In this document: positions 17,483 to 25,654 of the stretch, in pieces
Layout: each line of letters starts with the position of its first letter
Position numbering within the stretch: the first letter of the stretch is position 1
Made by a program: the position numbers and the translations under genes
Assembly: GCA_016209525.1 (NCBI GenBank)
Contig: JACQWK010000590.1
Span: 1-64,000, forward strand
DNA length: 64,000 nucleotides
Direction of reading: 5' to 3'
Source of the DNA: Verrucomicrobiota bacterium
Lineage (GTDB): Bacteria; Verrucomicrobiota; Verrucomicrobiia; Limisphaerales; SIBE01
Notes under the pieces: generated by a model
What the model saw: the letters and a program-made list of their open reading frames with translations, nothing else
Database searches by the model: none
Told to the model about the DNA's origin: nothing

Positions 17483-19327
17483 ATGCCGACCGTCGAAAAC
17501 ATGACCACCCCAGAAAACGTGTTCAAGGGAGACGCAACACAACTGGCAGGCATCGACATTGATTCACCGCCTTCAAAGGTGAAGACGCCGACGTGTGAAT
17601 ACTACCTTGAGGCTTACGGCCAAGTTGCGAAAGAGGCCGAAGAGAAGGGTGAAACCCAGAAGGCGGCGGTCTATCGCTTCTTGCAGGTCATCGTTGGATT
17701 TCATCCGAGTTTCGACACGCCCTCTCAACCGTTCGTCCCGATGTGGCAGATGGAAGGCAAGCGTTCGCTCATCCCATCAGACCTCACGGCTGCCGACATC
17801 GAAGTGGTTCGTGTTCTGGCACAACAAACGACAGACGCGGCGCTCCGCGCCCGCCTTCATGATGTGTTATGGGAACTGGCGAACGACCACGTTGCTGGCG
17901 CGGAGGCTGCCGGCTGTTATGCAGCCGCGGCGGAGAAGCTCGATGCCGCTGGTGACTGGACGTTCGCGGTGACGAGCTTCAAGCGCGCCCTTTATCTCGC
18001 CAGCAGATTCGGGCGCAACAAGCCCGTTTTCGAGGATACGGCGAAGACCGTTGTCGCGGCAGCGAAGCGTGCCGCGACCGGTGCCGACACTTTCCGCTGC
18101 TGCCAACTCATGCGCTTGATGCTCTCGGCAGGCGTCGGAGAACCGAACGAATTTGCGGCGATCGCGTCTGGAATGGCCGCTTCGGCAAAGGCAAGTGGCG
18201 ACACGTGCAAGGCCAAAGCCTATTGGGAGGTCGAAGCGGAATGGCAGAGACGCGCGAAAGATGCCATCGCTGAACAGAAGGCGTGGTTGGCTGCTGCGGA
18301 GGCTGGGGTCACGGAAGCCGAGAGCCGAGCGCAGGGTAAGGGAGCGAGCTTCATGGCAGCCGCTTCGCTACTGGCAAAAGCGATTGAGGAGTTGAGACAA
18401 GCAGGGGCAGCAAAGGAGAGGATTGCGGAACTGCGTCGCTGTTTGAATGAGTGGCAAGAGCGTTCGCTTGCGGAGTTCCAGTCGTTCTCCACCGGGATGG
18501 ACATTTCCAAACTGGTCCTCGGAGCGCGTGAGCATGTGAAGGGAGGCGATTTCCCCACAGCCGCTCTCAAGCTGGCGTTTGGCCAAGATTTGTCAGACCC
18601 GAAAGGAATCAAGGACGAGGTTGTCGAGAACGCAAAGCAAGCGCCACTGACGTATTTGATGGGTGCAGCCATCGTGGACGACCAAGGGCGAACTACTGCG
18701 CGAAAGGAGAGTCTGCTCCACATCAAGGGTGAAGCAGCAGAGCAGGCCCTTGAAGCAGAAGCATTCTCTCATGCCTCACACTTCCACTGGCCGTTGAGAG
18801 TTGATGGGTTTGTCGAGCCAGCGCGCGCACAGATTCTGAACGACCATAAACCGACGTTCCAAGACCTGCTGTTCATCGTCCGCAACAACCCGTTCATTCC
18901 GCCCGGTCACGAAGGCATCTTCCTTCGCGGGCTTCACGCCGGATTCCACGGCGACTTCGTCGTGGCGACGCATCTACTCACGCCACAGATTGAAAACTCA
19001 CTGCGCTACGTCCTCGAATCCCATGGCGTCGATGTCTCCAACCTGATGTCGGACGGCACGCAGCCGGTGAAGGTTCTCGGTGCAATCTTCGGCATGGCGG
19101 AAACGAAGCAGGTTTTCGGCGAGCCGTTGTGTTTCGAGCTTCGCGGCTGCCTCATTGAGAAAACTGGCTACGATTTCCGAAATCGCGTCGCACACGGGTT
19201 CGTCCACGAAGGCGAATGCTACTCACACGCTGGCGTGACGGTATGGTGGCTTGTCTGGCGCATTTGCTTGACGCCAATTTTCCGAACAATTGCCGAGCAG
19301 AAAGCCTCCGCCGGGCAGTCCGCGTGA
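17483..19327 (+). CDS. DUF4209-like (HEPN-type) protein with N-terminal helical repeat domain
   Basis: About 614 residues from the ATG at 17483 (17501 is also possible; the track's 17333 start reads through the flanking repeat). The N-terminal 350 residues are alanine-rich helices, TPR-like in look (ANDHVAGAEAAGCYAAAAEKLDAAGDWTFAVTSFKRALYLA). The C-terminal part contains HLLTPQIENSLRYVLESHGVD and YDFRNRVAHGFV. RNRVAH is the R-x4-H motif of HEPN domains, which are often RNases in defence and toxin systems. The overall pattern fits DUF4209 proteins. It has no partner gene on the same strand and sits between 100-nt inverted repeats. Function is unknown; a defence or toxin role is inference. Confidence 0.6.
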   Translation: MPTVENMTTPENVFKGDATQLAGIDIDSPPSKVKTPTCEYYLEAYGQVAKEAEEKGETQKAAVYRFLQVIVGFHPSFDTPSQPFVPMWQMEGKRSLIPSDLTAADIEVVRVLAQQTTDAALRARLHDVLWELANDHVAGAEAAGCYAAAAEKLDAAGDWTFAVTSFKRALYLASRFGRNKPVFEDTAKTVVAAAKRAATGADTFRCCQLMRLMLSAGVGEPNEFAAIASGMAASAKASGDTCKAKAYWEVEAEWQRRAKDAIAEQKAWLAAAEAGVTEAESRAQGKGASFMAAASLLAKAIEELRQAGAAKERIAELRRCLNEWQERSLAEFQSFSTGMDISKLVLGAREHVKGGDFPTAALKLAFGQDLSDPKGIKDEVVENAKQAPLTYLMGAAIVDDQGRTTARKESLLHIKGEAAEQALEAEAFSHASHFHWPLRVDGFVEPARAQILNDHKPTFQDLLFIVRNNPFIPPGHEGIFLRGLHAGFHGDFVVATHLLTPQIENSLRYVLESHGVDVSNLMSDGTQPVKVLGAIFGMAETKQVFGEPLCFELRGCLIEKTGYDFRNRVAHGFVHEGECYSHAGVTVWWLVWRICLTPIFRTIAEQKASAGQSA

Positions 19328-19328
19328 T

Positions 19329-19430
19329 TTTCTTTCGCCCTTCAGGGCTTGGATTCATTTTGTTCGTTGACCCAGGGCTGCGCTCGTTTCACTTCGCTTG
19401 CCCTGGGCTATTTTCTTTCGGGCTTTCATC
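19329..19430 (-). repeat. Right inverted repeat flanking the DUF4209-like gene
   Basis: This is the reverse-complement counterpart of 17343-17442: CGCCCTTCAGGGCTTGG, GTTGACCCAGGGC, GCCCTGGGCTATTTTCTTTCGGGC. It begins 2 nt after the stop codon of the flanked gene. Confidence 0.7.
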
Positions 19431-19627
19431 CCTTTCAGTTTGCAGCCCGCTCGCGTCGGCGGCCACGGTTTGAAAAGCTTTTCCACCTTCGCTTTCACGG
19501 CCTCATCATTTTGATCCGCGGCGGCCAGGGGCGTTTGAAAACCTTCGCCGGGAATTTTCTTCGTCGCGTCGATGCCGAGTTTGCTGCCGCTGGCGATTTC
19601 GCTGGTGGCGTGGTTGTCCGTTTTCAT
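19355..19627 (-). pseudogene. UbiD-type decarboxylase 3' fragment, copy 1
   Basis: The frame MKTDNHATSEIASGSKLGIDATKKIPGEGFQTPLAAADQNDEAVKAKVEKLF looks like the extreme C-terminus of UbiD-family decarboxylases (the D-H-A ... K-x-G-I-D-A-T-x-K region). Everything upstream is absent. Its ATG overlaps the stop of the DUF5615 gene (AAATGA). The frame then runs into the inverted repeat. A near-identical fragment follows the other toxin-antitoxin pair at 20231-20425. Confidence 0.55.
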
Positions 19628-19983
19628 TTTTCTGGAAGCCCTCGCATGCGAATCGCGAAGTCGTCCACGACGCTGAAATGGCCGGACCAATCGTCGCGCG
19701 AAGCGAGCACGGTGGACAGTCGCTCGGCAACGGCTGCGGACGACGGCTGTGAGATGCGAAACAAAATGATTCCATGCGATGCTGTTGCGCCGCGCCGGAA
19801 AACCAATTCGCCAAAATCCTTGTCGAATGTGATGAGGAGACGCTCCTCCGCCAGAGCGCGGGCAAGCACGTCAGGATCGGGACTTCCCGGCGCGGCTTCG
19901 CGAATCCACAAAACGGCATGCCCGCTGTTGCGCAGCCGGGTGACGCACTCCTCCGGGATATTCTCGTTGGCGCAGAGCCGCAT
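19624..19983 (-). CDS. DUF5615 (PIN-like) toxin
   Basis: 119 residues: MRLCANENIPEECVTRLRNSGHAVLWIREAAPGSPDPDVLARALAEERLLITFDKDFGELVFR. The NEN/D near the start and ITFDKDFG in the middle are the acidic positions of DUF5615 PIN-like proteins, proposed RNases of type II toxin-antitoxin modules. It starts 9 nt after the stop of a DUF433 gene, its usual partner. The C-terminus GLPEK abuts the UbiD fragment. Confidence 0.85.
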   Translation of the reverse strand: MRLCANENIPEECVTRLRNSGHAVLWIREAAPGSPDPDVLARALAEERLLITFDKDFGELVFRRGATASHGIILFRISQPSSAAVAERLSTVLASRDDWSGHFSVVDDFAIRMRGLPEK

Positions 19984-19992
19984 GGATGGAGA

Positions 19993-20220
19993 TCATCCGG
20001 CAACCGCGAAAACCTTTTCTTCAGTCACCCGTTCCTGGGCATACGCCACGCAGGCGCGCACCTGTTCGCTTGTGATGCGGTAATTGCGAATGATTTCCTG
20101 CTCCGGCCAGCCTTGCGCAATGAGACCGAGAATGAATTCAACGGCCAGCCGCGTGCCGCGAATCACGGGTTTGCCGACAAGCACGGCGGGGTCTGCGGTG
20201 ATGTAGTCTTGCCATTTCAT
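19993..20220 (-). CDS. DUF433 antitoxin
   Basis: 75 residues from the ATG at 20220: MKWQDYITADPAVLVGKPVIRGTRLAVEFILGLIAQGWPEQEIIRNYR. The sequence I-x-x-x-P-x-V-x-x-G-K-P-x-I-x-G-T-R-x-x-V is the DUF433 signature, a winged-helix antitoxin. The track's longer start (20295) reads through the UbiD fragment, so the internal ATG is preferred. It forms an operon with the DUF5615 gene and probably represses its own promoter, as is common for this class. Confidence 0.88.
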   Translation of the reverse strand: MKWQDYITADPAVLVGKPVIRGTRLAVEFILGLIAQGWPEQEIIRNYRITSEQVRACVAYAQERVTEEKVFAVAG

Positions 20221-20230
20221 GCGTAGAAAT

Positions 20231-20425
20231 CTACCCGTGCGACCGCAGGTTGTCAGTTGCGAAAAGCTTCTCCACCTTCGCTTGCACCTCTTCATCCATC
20301 TTGATGAGCGCCGGCCAGGGGCGTTTGAAGCCTTCGCCCGGCAATGTCTTCATCGCGGCGATGCCGAGTTTGCTGCCGCTGGGGATTTCGCTGATGGCGT
20401 GGTCGGGTACGTCGCAATCTTTCAT
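20231..20425 (-). pseudogene. UbiD-type decarboxylase 3' fragment, copy 2
   Basis: MKDCDVPDHAISEIPSGSKLGIAAMKTLPGEGFKRPWPALIKMDEEVQAKVEKLF, the same region as copy 1, with most bases shared over about 160 nt. Its ATG overlaps the stop of the PIN gene (AAATGA) exactly as copy 1 does with the DUF5615 gene. The two copies therefore mark equivalent junctions between a toxin end and a ubiD end. Confidence 0.55.
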
Positions 20426-20859
20426 TTTTTCACCAACGGATTGCGCACCTTGAGCTGCGGAAAGGCGGAAAAGTCGCGATCTGCCGACCACAGTTCGCTC
20501 GCGCCGTGATGCAGGCAGAGCGCGGCGATGCGCGCATCGTGAATGCGCGGGCCTTTCAATTTCGCCGCCACGGAAATCTCGCGCAGCTTCTCGAGATAGC
20601 CCGGGCTTTCGGCAAGCAAATGCAATTGCGGCGACGCGAATAAGGCAACCACAAACCCAAAAGCTTCAGACAGTGTGGACGCCGGTTTATAGATGCCGGG
20701 ATGGGTAACGATGCCGATGAATTCGTGAATGCACGGCCACGGAATCGCCCACGGCGCAGGCTGATGCCGTAAGGAATCAACTATTTGCGCAGCCGCAGTG
20801 TGGAATGGGCTGCCTTCCTTATGCGCGTAGATGAGGAGATTGGAGTCAACGGCGATCAT
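20422..20859 (-). CDS. PIN-domain (VapC-type) toxin
   Basis: 145 residues. The PIN acidic residues are visible: MIAVDSNLLIYAHKEGS (first Asp), the central Glu in PCIHEFIGIVT, IHDARIAALCLHHGA and ELWSADRDFSAFP. These proteins cleave RNA and are held inactive by the partner antitoxin. The start overlaps the antitoxin stop by 4 nt. The gene ends at VRNPLVKK next to the second UbiD fragment. Confidence 0.9.
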   Translation of the reverse strand: MIAVDSNLLIYAHKEGSPFHTAAAQIVDSLRHQPAPWAIPWPCIHEFIGIVTHPGIYKPASTLSEAFGFVVALFASPQLHLLAESPGYLEKLREISVAAKLKGPRIHDARIAALCLHHGASELWSADRDFSAFPQLKVRNPLVKK

Positions 20860-21098
20860 GCGCCGCGGCCGTTGTAAATCTCGTCACGAATCCTCTCCCA
20901 CGAAGCATCTTTGAATTCGTCGGTCAGTCCGCCCGGGACTGTGACCAGCGGCGGAAGCTTCTTGGGTTTGCTTTGCTTCTGCTTCAGAACCAGCCGCAGC
21001 CCTTGCTCGGTCAAGGCGCGGAAAGTGGTCTTTTCTTTTCGCGCAACCCGTTGAGCGCGCTCGAAAAGGTCGTCGGCAATTTCAATGGTCGTCTTCAT
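20856..21098 (-). CDS. VapB-type (ribbon-helix-helix) antitoxin
   Basis: 80 residues from the ATG at 21098: MKTTIEIADDLFERAQRVARKEKTTFRALTEQGLRLVLKQK. This is the strand plus two helices of a ribbon-helix-helix DNA-binding domain, followed by a proline-rich linker and the tail DEFKDASWERIRDEIY that would bind the PIN partner. The track's start at 21140 adds 14 residues without family similarity. Confidence 0.85.
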   Translation of the reverse strand: MKTTIEIADDLFERAQRVARKEKTTFRALTEQGLRLVLKQKQSKPKKLPPLVTVPGGLTDEFKDASWERIRDEIYNGRGA

Positions 21099-21179
21099 GA
21101 TATGGCGACCCATATTCTCACGGCCGGCTACGCATTTCAAGTGGCATTGCCGACGAACCGTGTGATACTCGAGGTTCTT

Positions 21180-21245
21180 GGCGTTTGCGGATTGGAAATC
21201 CGCGATACAGCAGGTTGGAAACCTGCGCTACGAGCGGCTTCGCCG
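21180..21245. repeat. Intergenic palindromic repeat (fused double stem)
   Basis: GCGGATTGGAAATCCGC, the linker GATACA, GCAGGTTGGAAACCTGC and then GCTAC. This is the type form of the repeat that also occurs in the RND pump gene and at 22.5 kb. Confidence 0.85.
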
Positions 21246-21276
21246 GGCATTACCCTCGCGTGCGCCGATCATTTTC

Positions 21277-22476
21277 TCACCGCGGAAAGACCAACAGTGA
21301 GAACGCCGTCCCCGCCAAAACGACCCAGAGGATGTTTGCCTTGAAGCGCAAGGCGGCAAAAGCGGCCACGGCGAGCAGCAAGTGCCGCCAATCCCACGTG
21401 AGGTTTTGGCCGAAACGAATCGTGACCGTCAACAGCAGGCCAACAAAGGAGCACAAGACGCCGCCAATGATCCGATTGAAGAGCGAGGAATTGCGCAACC
21501 GGTCGAAATAGGGCGCGACGGCGATCAGCACGAGGAACGATGGCAGGAACACGGCGACGCTGGCCACCACGCCGCCAAGCATCCCAGCCAACAGATAGCC
21601 GATAAACGTGGCGGTGATCACGATTGGGCCGGGAGTGACTTGCCCGAGCACAATGCCGTTCAGCAGGGTCGGCGCATCCAGCCAATGGCGCACTTCGACG
21701 ATTTCGTGGAACATGAGCGGGACGGAGGAAAACCCGCCGCCGAAGGCAAAGAGATCAATGCGAAACATCAACGCGGCCAGCTCGAACAACTGCCGCTGCG
21801 CCAGCCACAGCCCCAGAAAACCAAACGCCGCGACCGCCCCGATGAGCGCCACGGTTTTGAGATTGTGCGGCAGGTGTGGGCGATTCGGCGCGGAACGCGG
21901 CGCGGCGGATACGGCAGGAATGAGAACCAGCGCCAGCAACCCCGCCAGCACGATTACCAGAACCGGATTCATTTTCCATCCAAACAAAGCCGCTGCGAGC
22001 GCGGCGATCAAGAAGTGCGGCCAGCGTTTCAAAGATGTTTGGGCGAACGAGACGGTGGCGTTGGCAACCAGCGCCACCATGATGGCCTGCAATCCGCTGA
22101 AAGCTGAAACCACCGCCGGCAGTTCGTGCGCGCGTTGATACAAAGCCGAGAGCGCCATCATCAGCGCGAACGCCGGCAACCCGAATCCCACATAGCTGGC
22201 TGCCGCGCCACCCACACCACGCGAGTGCAAGCCCACATAAGCCGCCGTCTGCATGGCCGTCGCGCCGGGAATCACCTGGCACAGCGCCACGCCGTCGTCG
22301 AACGCGCCGGCCTCCAGCCAACGCTTTTGGGTCACCGCCATCTGCCGGATGTAGGCGACCATCGCCGGCCCGCCAAACGCGGTGAGGCCCAGTCGGAGAA
22401 ACGACAGGAACAGATGCGAAATCGCCGGTGGCGCGGGCCGGTTCTCAGAGCCTGTTTGATAATGTGGGGCAGACAT
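21277..22476 (-). CDS. chrA: ChrA-type chromate transporter (two CHR domains)
   Basis: 399 residues with about 10-12 membrane segments in two homologous halves. The N-half has LGLTAFGGPAMVAYIRQMAV, VIPGATAMQTAAYVGL; the C-half has DLFAFGGGFSSVPLMFHEIV, GQVTPGPIVITATFIGYLLAGMLGG. FGGP and G-x-x-x-P-G-P are CHR-family signatures. The family exports chromate, although many members have untested substrates. A central loop (SAAPRSAPNRPHLPHNL) is encoded by a sequence repeated at 17.0 kb. It stands alone between repeat clusters, downstream of the sigma/anti-sigma/Spy genes. Confidence 0.9.
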   Translation of the reverse strand: MSAPHYQTGSENRPAPPAISHLFLSFLRLGLTAFGGPAMVAYIRQMAVTQKRWLEAGAFDDGVALCQVIPGATAMQTAAYVGLHSRGVGGAAASYVGFGLPAFALMMALSALYQRAHELPAVVSAFSGLQAIMVALVANATVSFAQTSLKRWPHFLIAALAAALFGWKMNPVLVIVLAGLLALVLIPAVSAAPRSAPNRPHLPHNLKTVALIGAVAAFGFLGLWLAQRQLFELAALMFRIDLFAFGGGFSSVPLMFHEIVEVRHWLDAPTLLNGIVLGQVTPGPIVITATFIGYLLAGMLGGVVASVAVFLPSFLVLIAVAPYFDRLRNSSLFNRIIGGVLCSFVGLLLTVTIRFGQNLTWDWRHLLLAVAAFAALRFKANILWVVLAGTAFSLLVFPR

Positions 22477-22486
22477 CTTGTCTGTT

Positions 22487-22627
22487 TAGCGTAGCGCAGG
22501 TTTCCAACCTGCCGTATCGCGGATTTCCAATCCGCCTGCCGCGGAAAACTCCTGCGTCACCAAGTTGGCGGGCGGCCTGCCGAATCGAATTCGGCGATAC
22601 AGCAGATTAGAAATCCGCGCTACAGCC
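22487..22627. repeat. Palindromic repeat cluster between the Spy-like gene and chrA
   Basis: At least four stems: GCAGGTTTCCAACCTGC, GCGGATTTCCAATCCGC, CGAATCGAATTCG and a GCAGATTAGAAATCCGC-like arm, with GTATC linkers. No gene is seen here. Confidence 0.8.
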
Positions 22628-22655
22628 GGGCAAGATCGAGGCATTACACCCCGGA

Positions 22656-23183
22656 CTATTTCTGGATTGCCTTGCGGGGGCCTCCGCTGGTAGTCGCCGG
22701 ACGCAACCCTTCCATCATATTTTCGCAAAGCGTGCCGGAGCGTTGCGTCAGCAAATCAAAATACTTCTGCCGCTGCGCGGGCGTCAGCGACTCCTTTTCC
22801 GCAAGCAGATGCGCGATCACGAGGTTCTGCATCTCGGTTTGGGCGGCCCGAATCTCGTTTTGTTTTTCCGCAATGGCCGCGCGATCCGCCTGCGGCGCGG
22901 CCAACAAAGCAAGCAATTCCTGACGCCGCTCGTTGATGCGCTCGAACAGCGCCAGCGCGGACGCCCGGAAGGCGTCCAACTGCTGGTGAATCTCTTGCCA
23001 TTGGTGTTCTGTCAGGCCCAACTGCCGGTAAAGCGCAGGCATCGCCGCGCCGGATTCCACGGCGGAGGAAGCGGCGGTCTTGTTCTCCGACGCGCGAACG
23101 GCATGGGCGATCCAACTGCCGAGGAACGCCACGTTCAACGCGACGGACAGCAGCACGAGCAGGATTTTGAATTGGAATTTCAT
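22656..23183 (-). CDS. Spy/CpxP/CnrX-like periplasmic sensor protein
   Basis: 175 residues from the ATG at 23183 (the 306-residue ORF start lies in the anti-sigma gene). A single N-terminal hydrophobic segment (FKILLVLLSVALNVAFLGSWIAHAV) is followed by a helical periplasmic domain: YRQLGLTEHQWQEIHQQLDAFRASALALFERINERRQELLALLA and SLTPAQRQKYFDLLTQRSG. The L-T-x-x-Q repeats are typical of Spy/CpxP and of CnrX metal sensors. It follows the anti-sigma gene by 2 nt, giving the order sigma, anti-sigma, sensor, the same three elements as the CnrH, CnrY, CnrX group. A signal-sensing role for the sigma factor is inferred. Confidence 0.75.
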   Translation of the reverse strand: MKFQFKILLVLLSVALNVAFLGSWIAHAVRASENKTAASSAVESGAAMPALYRQLGLTEHQWQEIHQQLDAFRASALALFERINERRQELLALLAAPQADRAAIAEKQNEIRAAQTEMQNLVIAHLLAEKESLTPAQRQKYFDLLTQRSGTLCENMMEGLRPATTSGGPRKAIQK

Positions 23184-23185
23184 AA

Positions 23186-23671
23186 CTATTCTCCGCGAAC
23201 TTCGGCGACGGAAGCGAGGTAAGTTTGCTCGACTGAACCGGCAGGAATTCCGCCAACGAAGCCGAGATTCTGAACAAGGGGGTCGTGCCCGATCGCAGGC
23301 GGCAGGGGGCGAAACAATCCGCCGCCCATAATCACGCCAACGGCCAGTCCTGCAACAACCGTGCTGGCAGCGGCGGCCCGCATTGCCAGCGACTGTTCCC
23401 ACCACCACCGCAGCCAGGGCCAATGCCACGCCTGCCTTGGCCTCGAACCTGTCCGCTGGCGGGCCTCCCGCATCACCCGGTCCGCAAACCCTTCGGGCAT
23501 GCGTGGCGTTTCGAGCGCGGCCCACAATCCGCTGACCCCTTGCAGTTGCGCCAGCGCCTCCCGGCAAGCCGGGCAAGCCGTCAGATGGCGCTCGACCTCC
23601 TCCCGCGCTTTCGGCGCGAGTTCAGCGTCGAGGTAACGATTCAATTCTTTTCGAACGGCGGCGCAACGCAT
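23186..23671 (-). CDS. Anti-sigma factor with zinc-finger (zf-HC2) domain
   Basis: 161 residues. The cytosolic N-terminus is MRCAAVRKELNRYLDAELAPKAREEVERHLTACPACREALAQL, with the H-x3-C-x2-C zinc motif of ZAS-type anti-sigma factors. A membrane segment follows at about residues 98-115 (AAAASTVVAGLAVGVIMGGGLF), then a short periplasmic tail. The gene lies 22 nt after the ECF sigma gene and is expected to hold that sigma at the membrane. Confidence 0.87.
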   Translation of the reverse strand: MRCAAVRKELNRYLDAELAPKAREEVERHLTACPACREALAQLQGVSGLWAALETPRMPEGFADRVMREARQRTGSRPRQAWHWPWLRWWWEQSLAMRAAAASTVVAGLAVGVIMGGGLFRPLPPAIGHDPLVQNLGFVGGIPAGSVEQTYLASVAEVRGE

Positions 23672-23693
23672 GGCGATGATTCATTTGTATTGA

Positions 23694-24269
23694 TTAAACG
23701 GACGACCGGCGAAAAACCCCCTCGCGATTGAAAAGCTCTTCTCGCTGGTCCGAGAGGAGTGCGCCCAGCGCCGCCCGACCGCGTGCCAGCAAACGTTCCA
23801 CAGCCTTGGGCGTGACCTGCAAAACGGCGGCGATTTCCTGGTAACTCAGCTCTTCATCATACCGCAGGATGAGCGCCAGCCGTTGCTGGGCGGACAGCTT
23901 GTCCAGCGCTTGACGCACCATTTGGTTTCGCTCCCGGTCGAGCAGCCCGCCCGACGGTGACGCTCCCGATGCCGGCGCGTCCGGCAGGGTATCCGTGTAG
24001 AGCGGGCGCTTTTTGCGCACCCGGTCCAGACAGAGCCGCATGACAATCTGGAGCAAATAAGTCCGGAATCTGGCTGTGGGCTGATAGCGCGGGGCGGCGT
24101 CCAGCACGCGCAAAAAGGCGTCTTGCGCCACGTCCTCAGCTTCCGCCGGATCATTCAAGAACCGGCAGGCCGTGTTCCAAGCGACCGCTTGATGCCGCAG
24201 GACGATTTGTTCAAACGCCGACAAATCGCCATGTTGCACCGCCCGCATCAGTTCCTCATCACTGGCCAT
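23694..24269 (-). CDS. ECF-family RNA polymerase sigma factor
   Basis: 191 residues. Region 2 is FEQIVLRHQAVAWNTACRFLNDPAEAEDVAQDAFLRVLDAAPRYQPTARFRTYLLQIVMRLCLDRVRKK. Region 4 is LDKLSAQQRLALILRYDEELSYQEIAAVLQVTPKAVERLLARGRAAL. There is no sigma region 1 or 3, as in ECF sigmas. The anti-sigma and Spy-like genes follow directly. The C-terminal codons REGVFRRSSV plus the anti-sigma start are found again as a decayed copy at 16.9 kb. No TGTAACY-N14-GGCTC motif was found upstream, so autoregulation is not shown. Confidence 0.92.
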   Translation of the reverse strand: MASDEELMRAVQHGDLSAFEQIVLRHQAVAWNTACRFLNDPAEAEDVAQDAFLRVLDAAPRYQPTARFRTYLLQIVMRLCLDRVRKKRPLYTDTLPDAPASGASPSGGLLDRERNQMVRQALDKLSAQQRLALILRYDEELSYQEIAAVLQVTPKAVERLLARGRAALGALLSDQREELFNREGVFRRSSV

Positions 24270-24290
24270 TCGCAGGCGACTTTATCAAGT

Positions 24291-25640
24291 TCACCCGGTC
24301 CTGACCATCACGCCGCCATAGCACGCTTTCTTGCCCAACTCCTTTTCGATGGCCAACAGTCGATTATATTTGGCGATCCGCTCGGAGCGGCAGAGCGAGC
24401 CGGTCTTAATCTGGCCGGCGCCTGTGCCGACCGCGAGGTCTGCGATGAAGGCGTCTTCAGTTTCGCCGGAGCGATGGGAAATCACCGCGCCATAGCCCGC
24501 TCTTTGCGCCAGGGCCACGGTTTCGAGCGTTTCGCTGACCGTGCCGATTTGATTCAGCTTGATGAGAATGGCATTGGCGATGCCGTCGCGAATCCCTTCG
24601 GCAAAGATTTTTGGGTTAGTGACGAAGTTGTCGTCGCCCACGAGTTGCAGCTTCTTGCCGAGTGCCTTGGTCAACGCCTTCCAGCCATCGCGGTCTTCCT
24701 CACCCATGCCGTCTTCGAGCGAGACGATGGGATAACGCCTAGCCCAGTCACTCCAAAGTTTCACCATTTCCGCCGGCGACTTGCGCGAGCCGTCCGATTT
24801 CTTGAACACGTAAGCGCCGTCGTCCCAAAACTCGCTCGCGGCCGGGTCGAGCGCGATGGCGATGTCTTGGCCGAGCTTGTAGCCGGCGGCTTTGATGGCC
24901 TCGACAATCACTCCCACGGCCTCGTCATTCGTCTTGAGGTTGGGGGCGAAGCCGCCCTCGTCGCCGACGGAAGTGACCAGGCCGCGTTTTTGCAGGAGCT
25001 TCTTGAGCGTGTGAAACGTCTCCGCGCCGTAGCGCAACGCTTCGGCGAACGTGGGCGCGCCGATGGGGAACAGCATGAACTCCTGGAAATCCACGTTGTT
25101 CGTCGCGTGCGCGCCGCCGTTAAGCACGTTCATCATGGGCGCGGGCAAAAGGTAGGGCGCGTCAGTCCTCTGCGCGCCGCTTTCGCGACCGCTTCGTTCG
25201 GCGCGCACGGAGTGACGCGCCCTACCATGCAAATCGCGGATGTAGGCGTAAAGCGGCAGGCCCGCGTCCAGCGCCGCCGCGCGGCAGACCGCCATCGACA
25301 CGCCAAGCAAAGCATTCGCGCCGAGCTTGGATTTGTTCTCCGTGCCATCGAGCTGGCGCATCAGGTCATCAATCTCCTTCTGCGCGTGCGGCGATTTGCC
25401 TTTGAGTTTCGGTGCGATGACTTTGTTCACGTTCGCAACGGCTTTGAGCACACCTTTGCCGGCGAAGCGTTTGGCGTCGCGGTCACGCAGTTCGACGGCT
25501 TCCCGAATGCCAGTGGACGCGCCGCTCGGCACGCAGGCCGTGGCGGTGATGCCGTTGTTCAAGGTGACGGTGACGGAAACGGTTGGGTTACCCCGTGAAT
25601 CGAGGATTTCCAGTGCGGTGATCTTTTGGATCTTGTTCAT
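24291..25640 (-). CDS. eno: Enolase with an in-frame repeat insertion
   Basis: 449 residues from the ATG at 25640 ([23 protein letters not shown]); the track's start adds 22 residues not found in enolases. It catalyses 2-phosphoglycerate to phosphoenolpyruvate in glycolysis. Key stretches are present: [93 protein letters not shown]. Between YAYIRDL and [14 protein letters not shown] about 25 extra residues ([25 protein letters not shown]) are inserted, encoded by an inverted-repeat sequence. In other enolases this is a short surface loop. It is the only eno candidate in the window and is probably functional. Confidence 0.95.
   Translation of the reverse strand: MNKIQKITALEILDSRGNPTVSVTVTLNNGITATACVPSGASTGIREAVELRDRDAKRFAGKGVLKAVANVNKVIAPKLKGKSPHAQKEIDDLMRQLDGTENKSKLGANALLGVSMAVCRAAALDAGLPLYAYIRDLHGRARHSVRAERSGRESGAQRTDAPYLLPAPMMNVLNGGAHATNNVDFQEFMLFPIGAPTFAEALRYGAETFHTLKKLLQKRGLVTSVGDEGGFAPNLKTNDEAVGVIVEAIKAAGYKLGQDIAIALDPAASEFWDDGAYVFKKSDGSRKSPAEMVKLWSDWARRYPIVSLEDGMGEEDRDGWKALTKALGKKLQLVGDDNFVTNPKIFAEGIRDGIANAILIKLNQIGTVSETLETVALAQRAGYGAVISHRSGETEDAFIADLAVGTGAGQIKTGSLCRSERIAKYNRLLAIEKELGKKACYGGVMVRTG
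25150..25230. repeat. Inverted repeat inserted in eno
   Basis: TAGGGCGCGTCAGTCCTCTGCGCGCC at one side and GGCGCGCACGGAGTGACGCGCCCTA at the other form an imperfect stem of about 25 nt around a central region. The element keeps the enolase frame open. Confidence 0.75.
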
Positions 25641-25654
25641 ATATCGTTTTTGCT

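Noticed and set aside
24123-25598. 491-codon plus-strand ORF over enolase
   Set aside because: Antisense to enolase, no recognisable domain.
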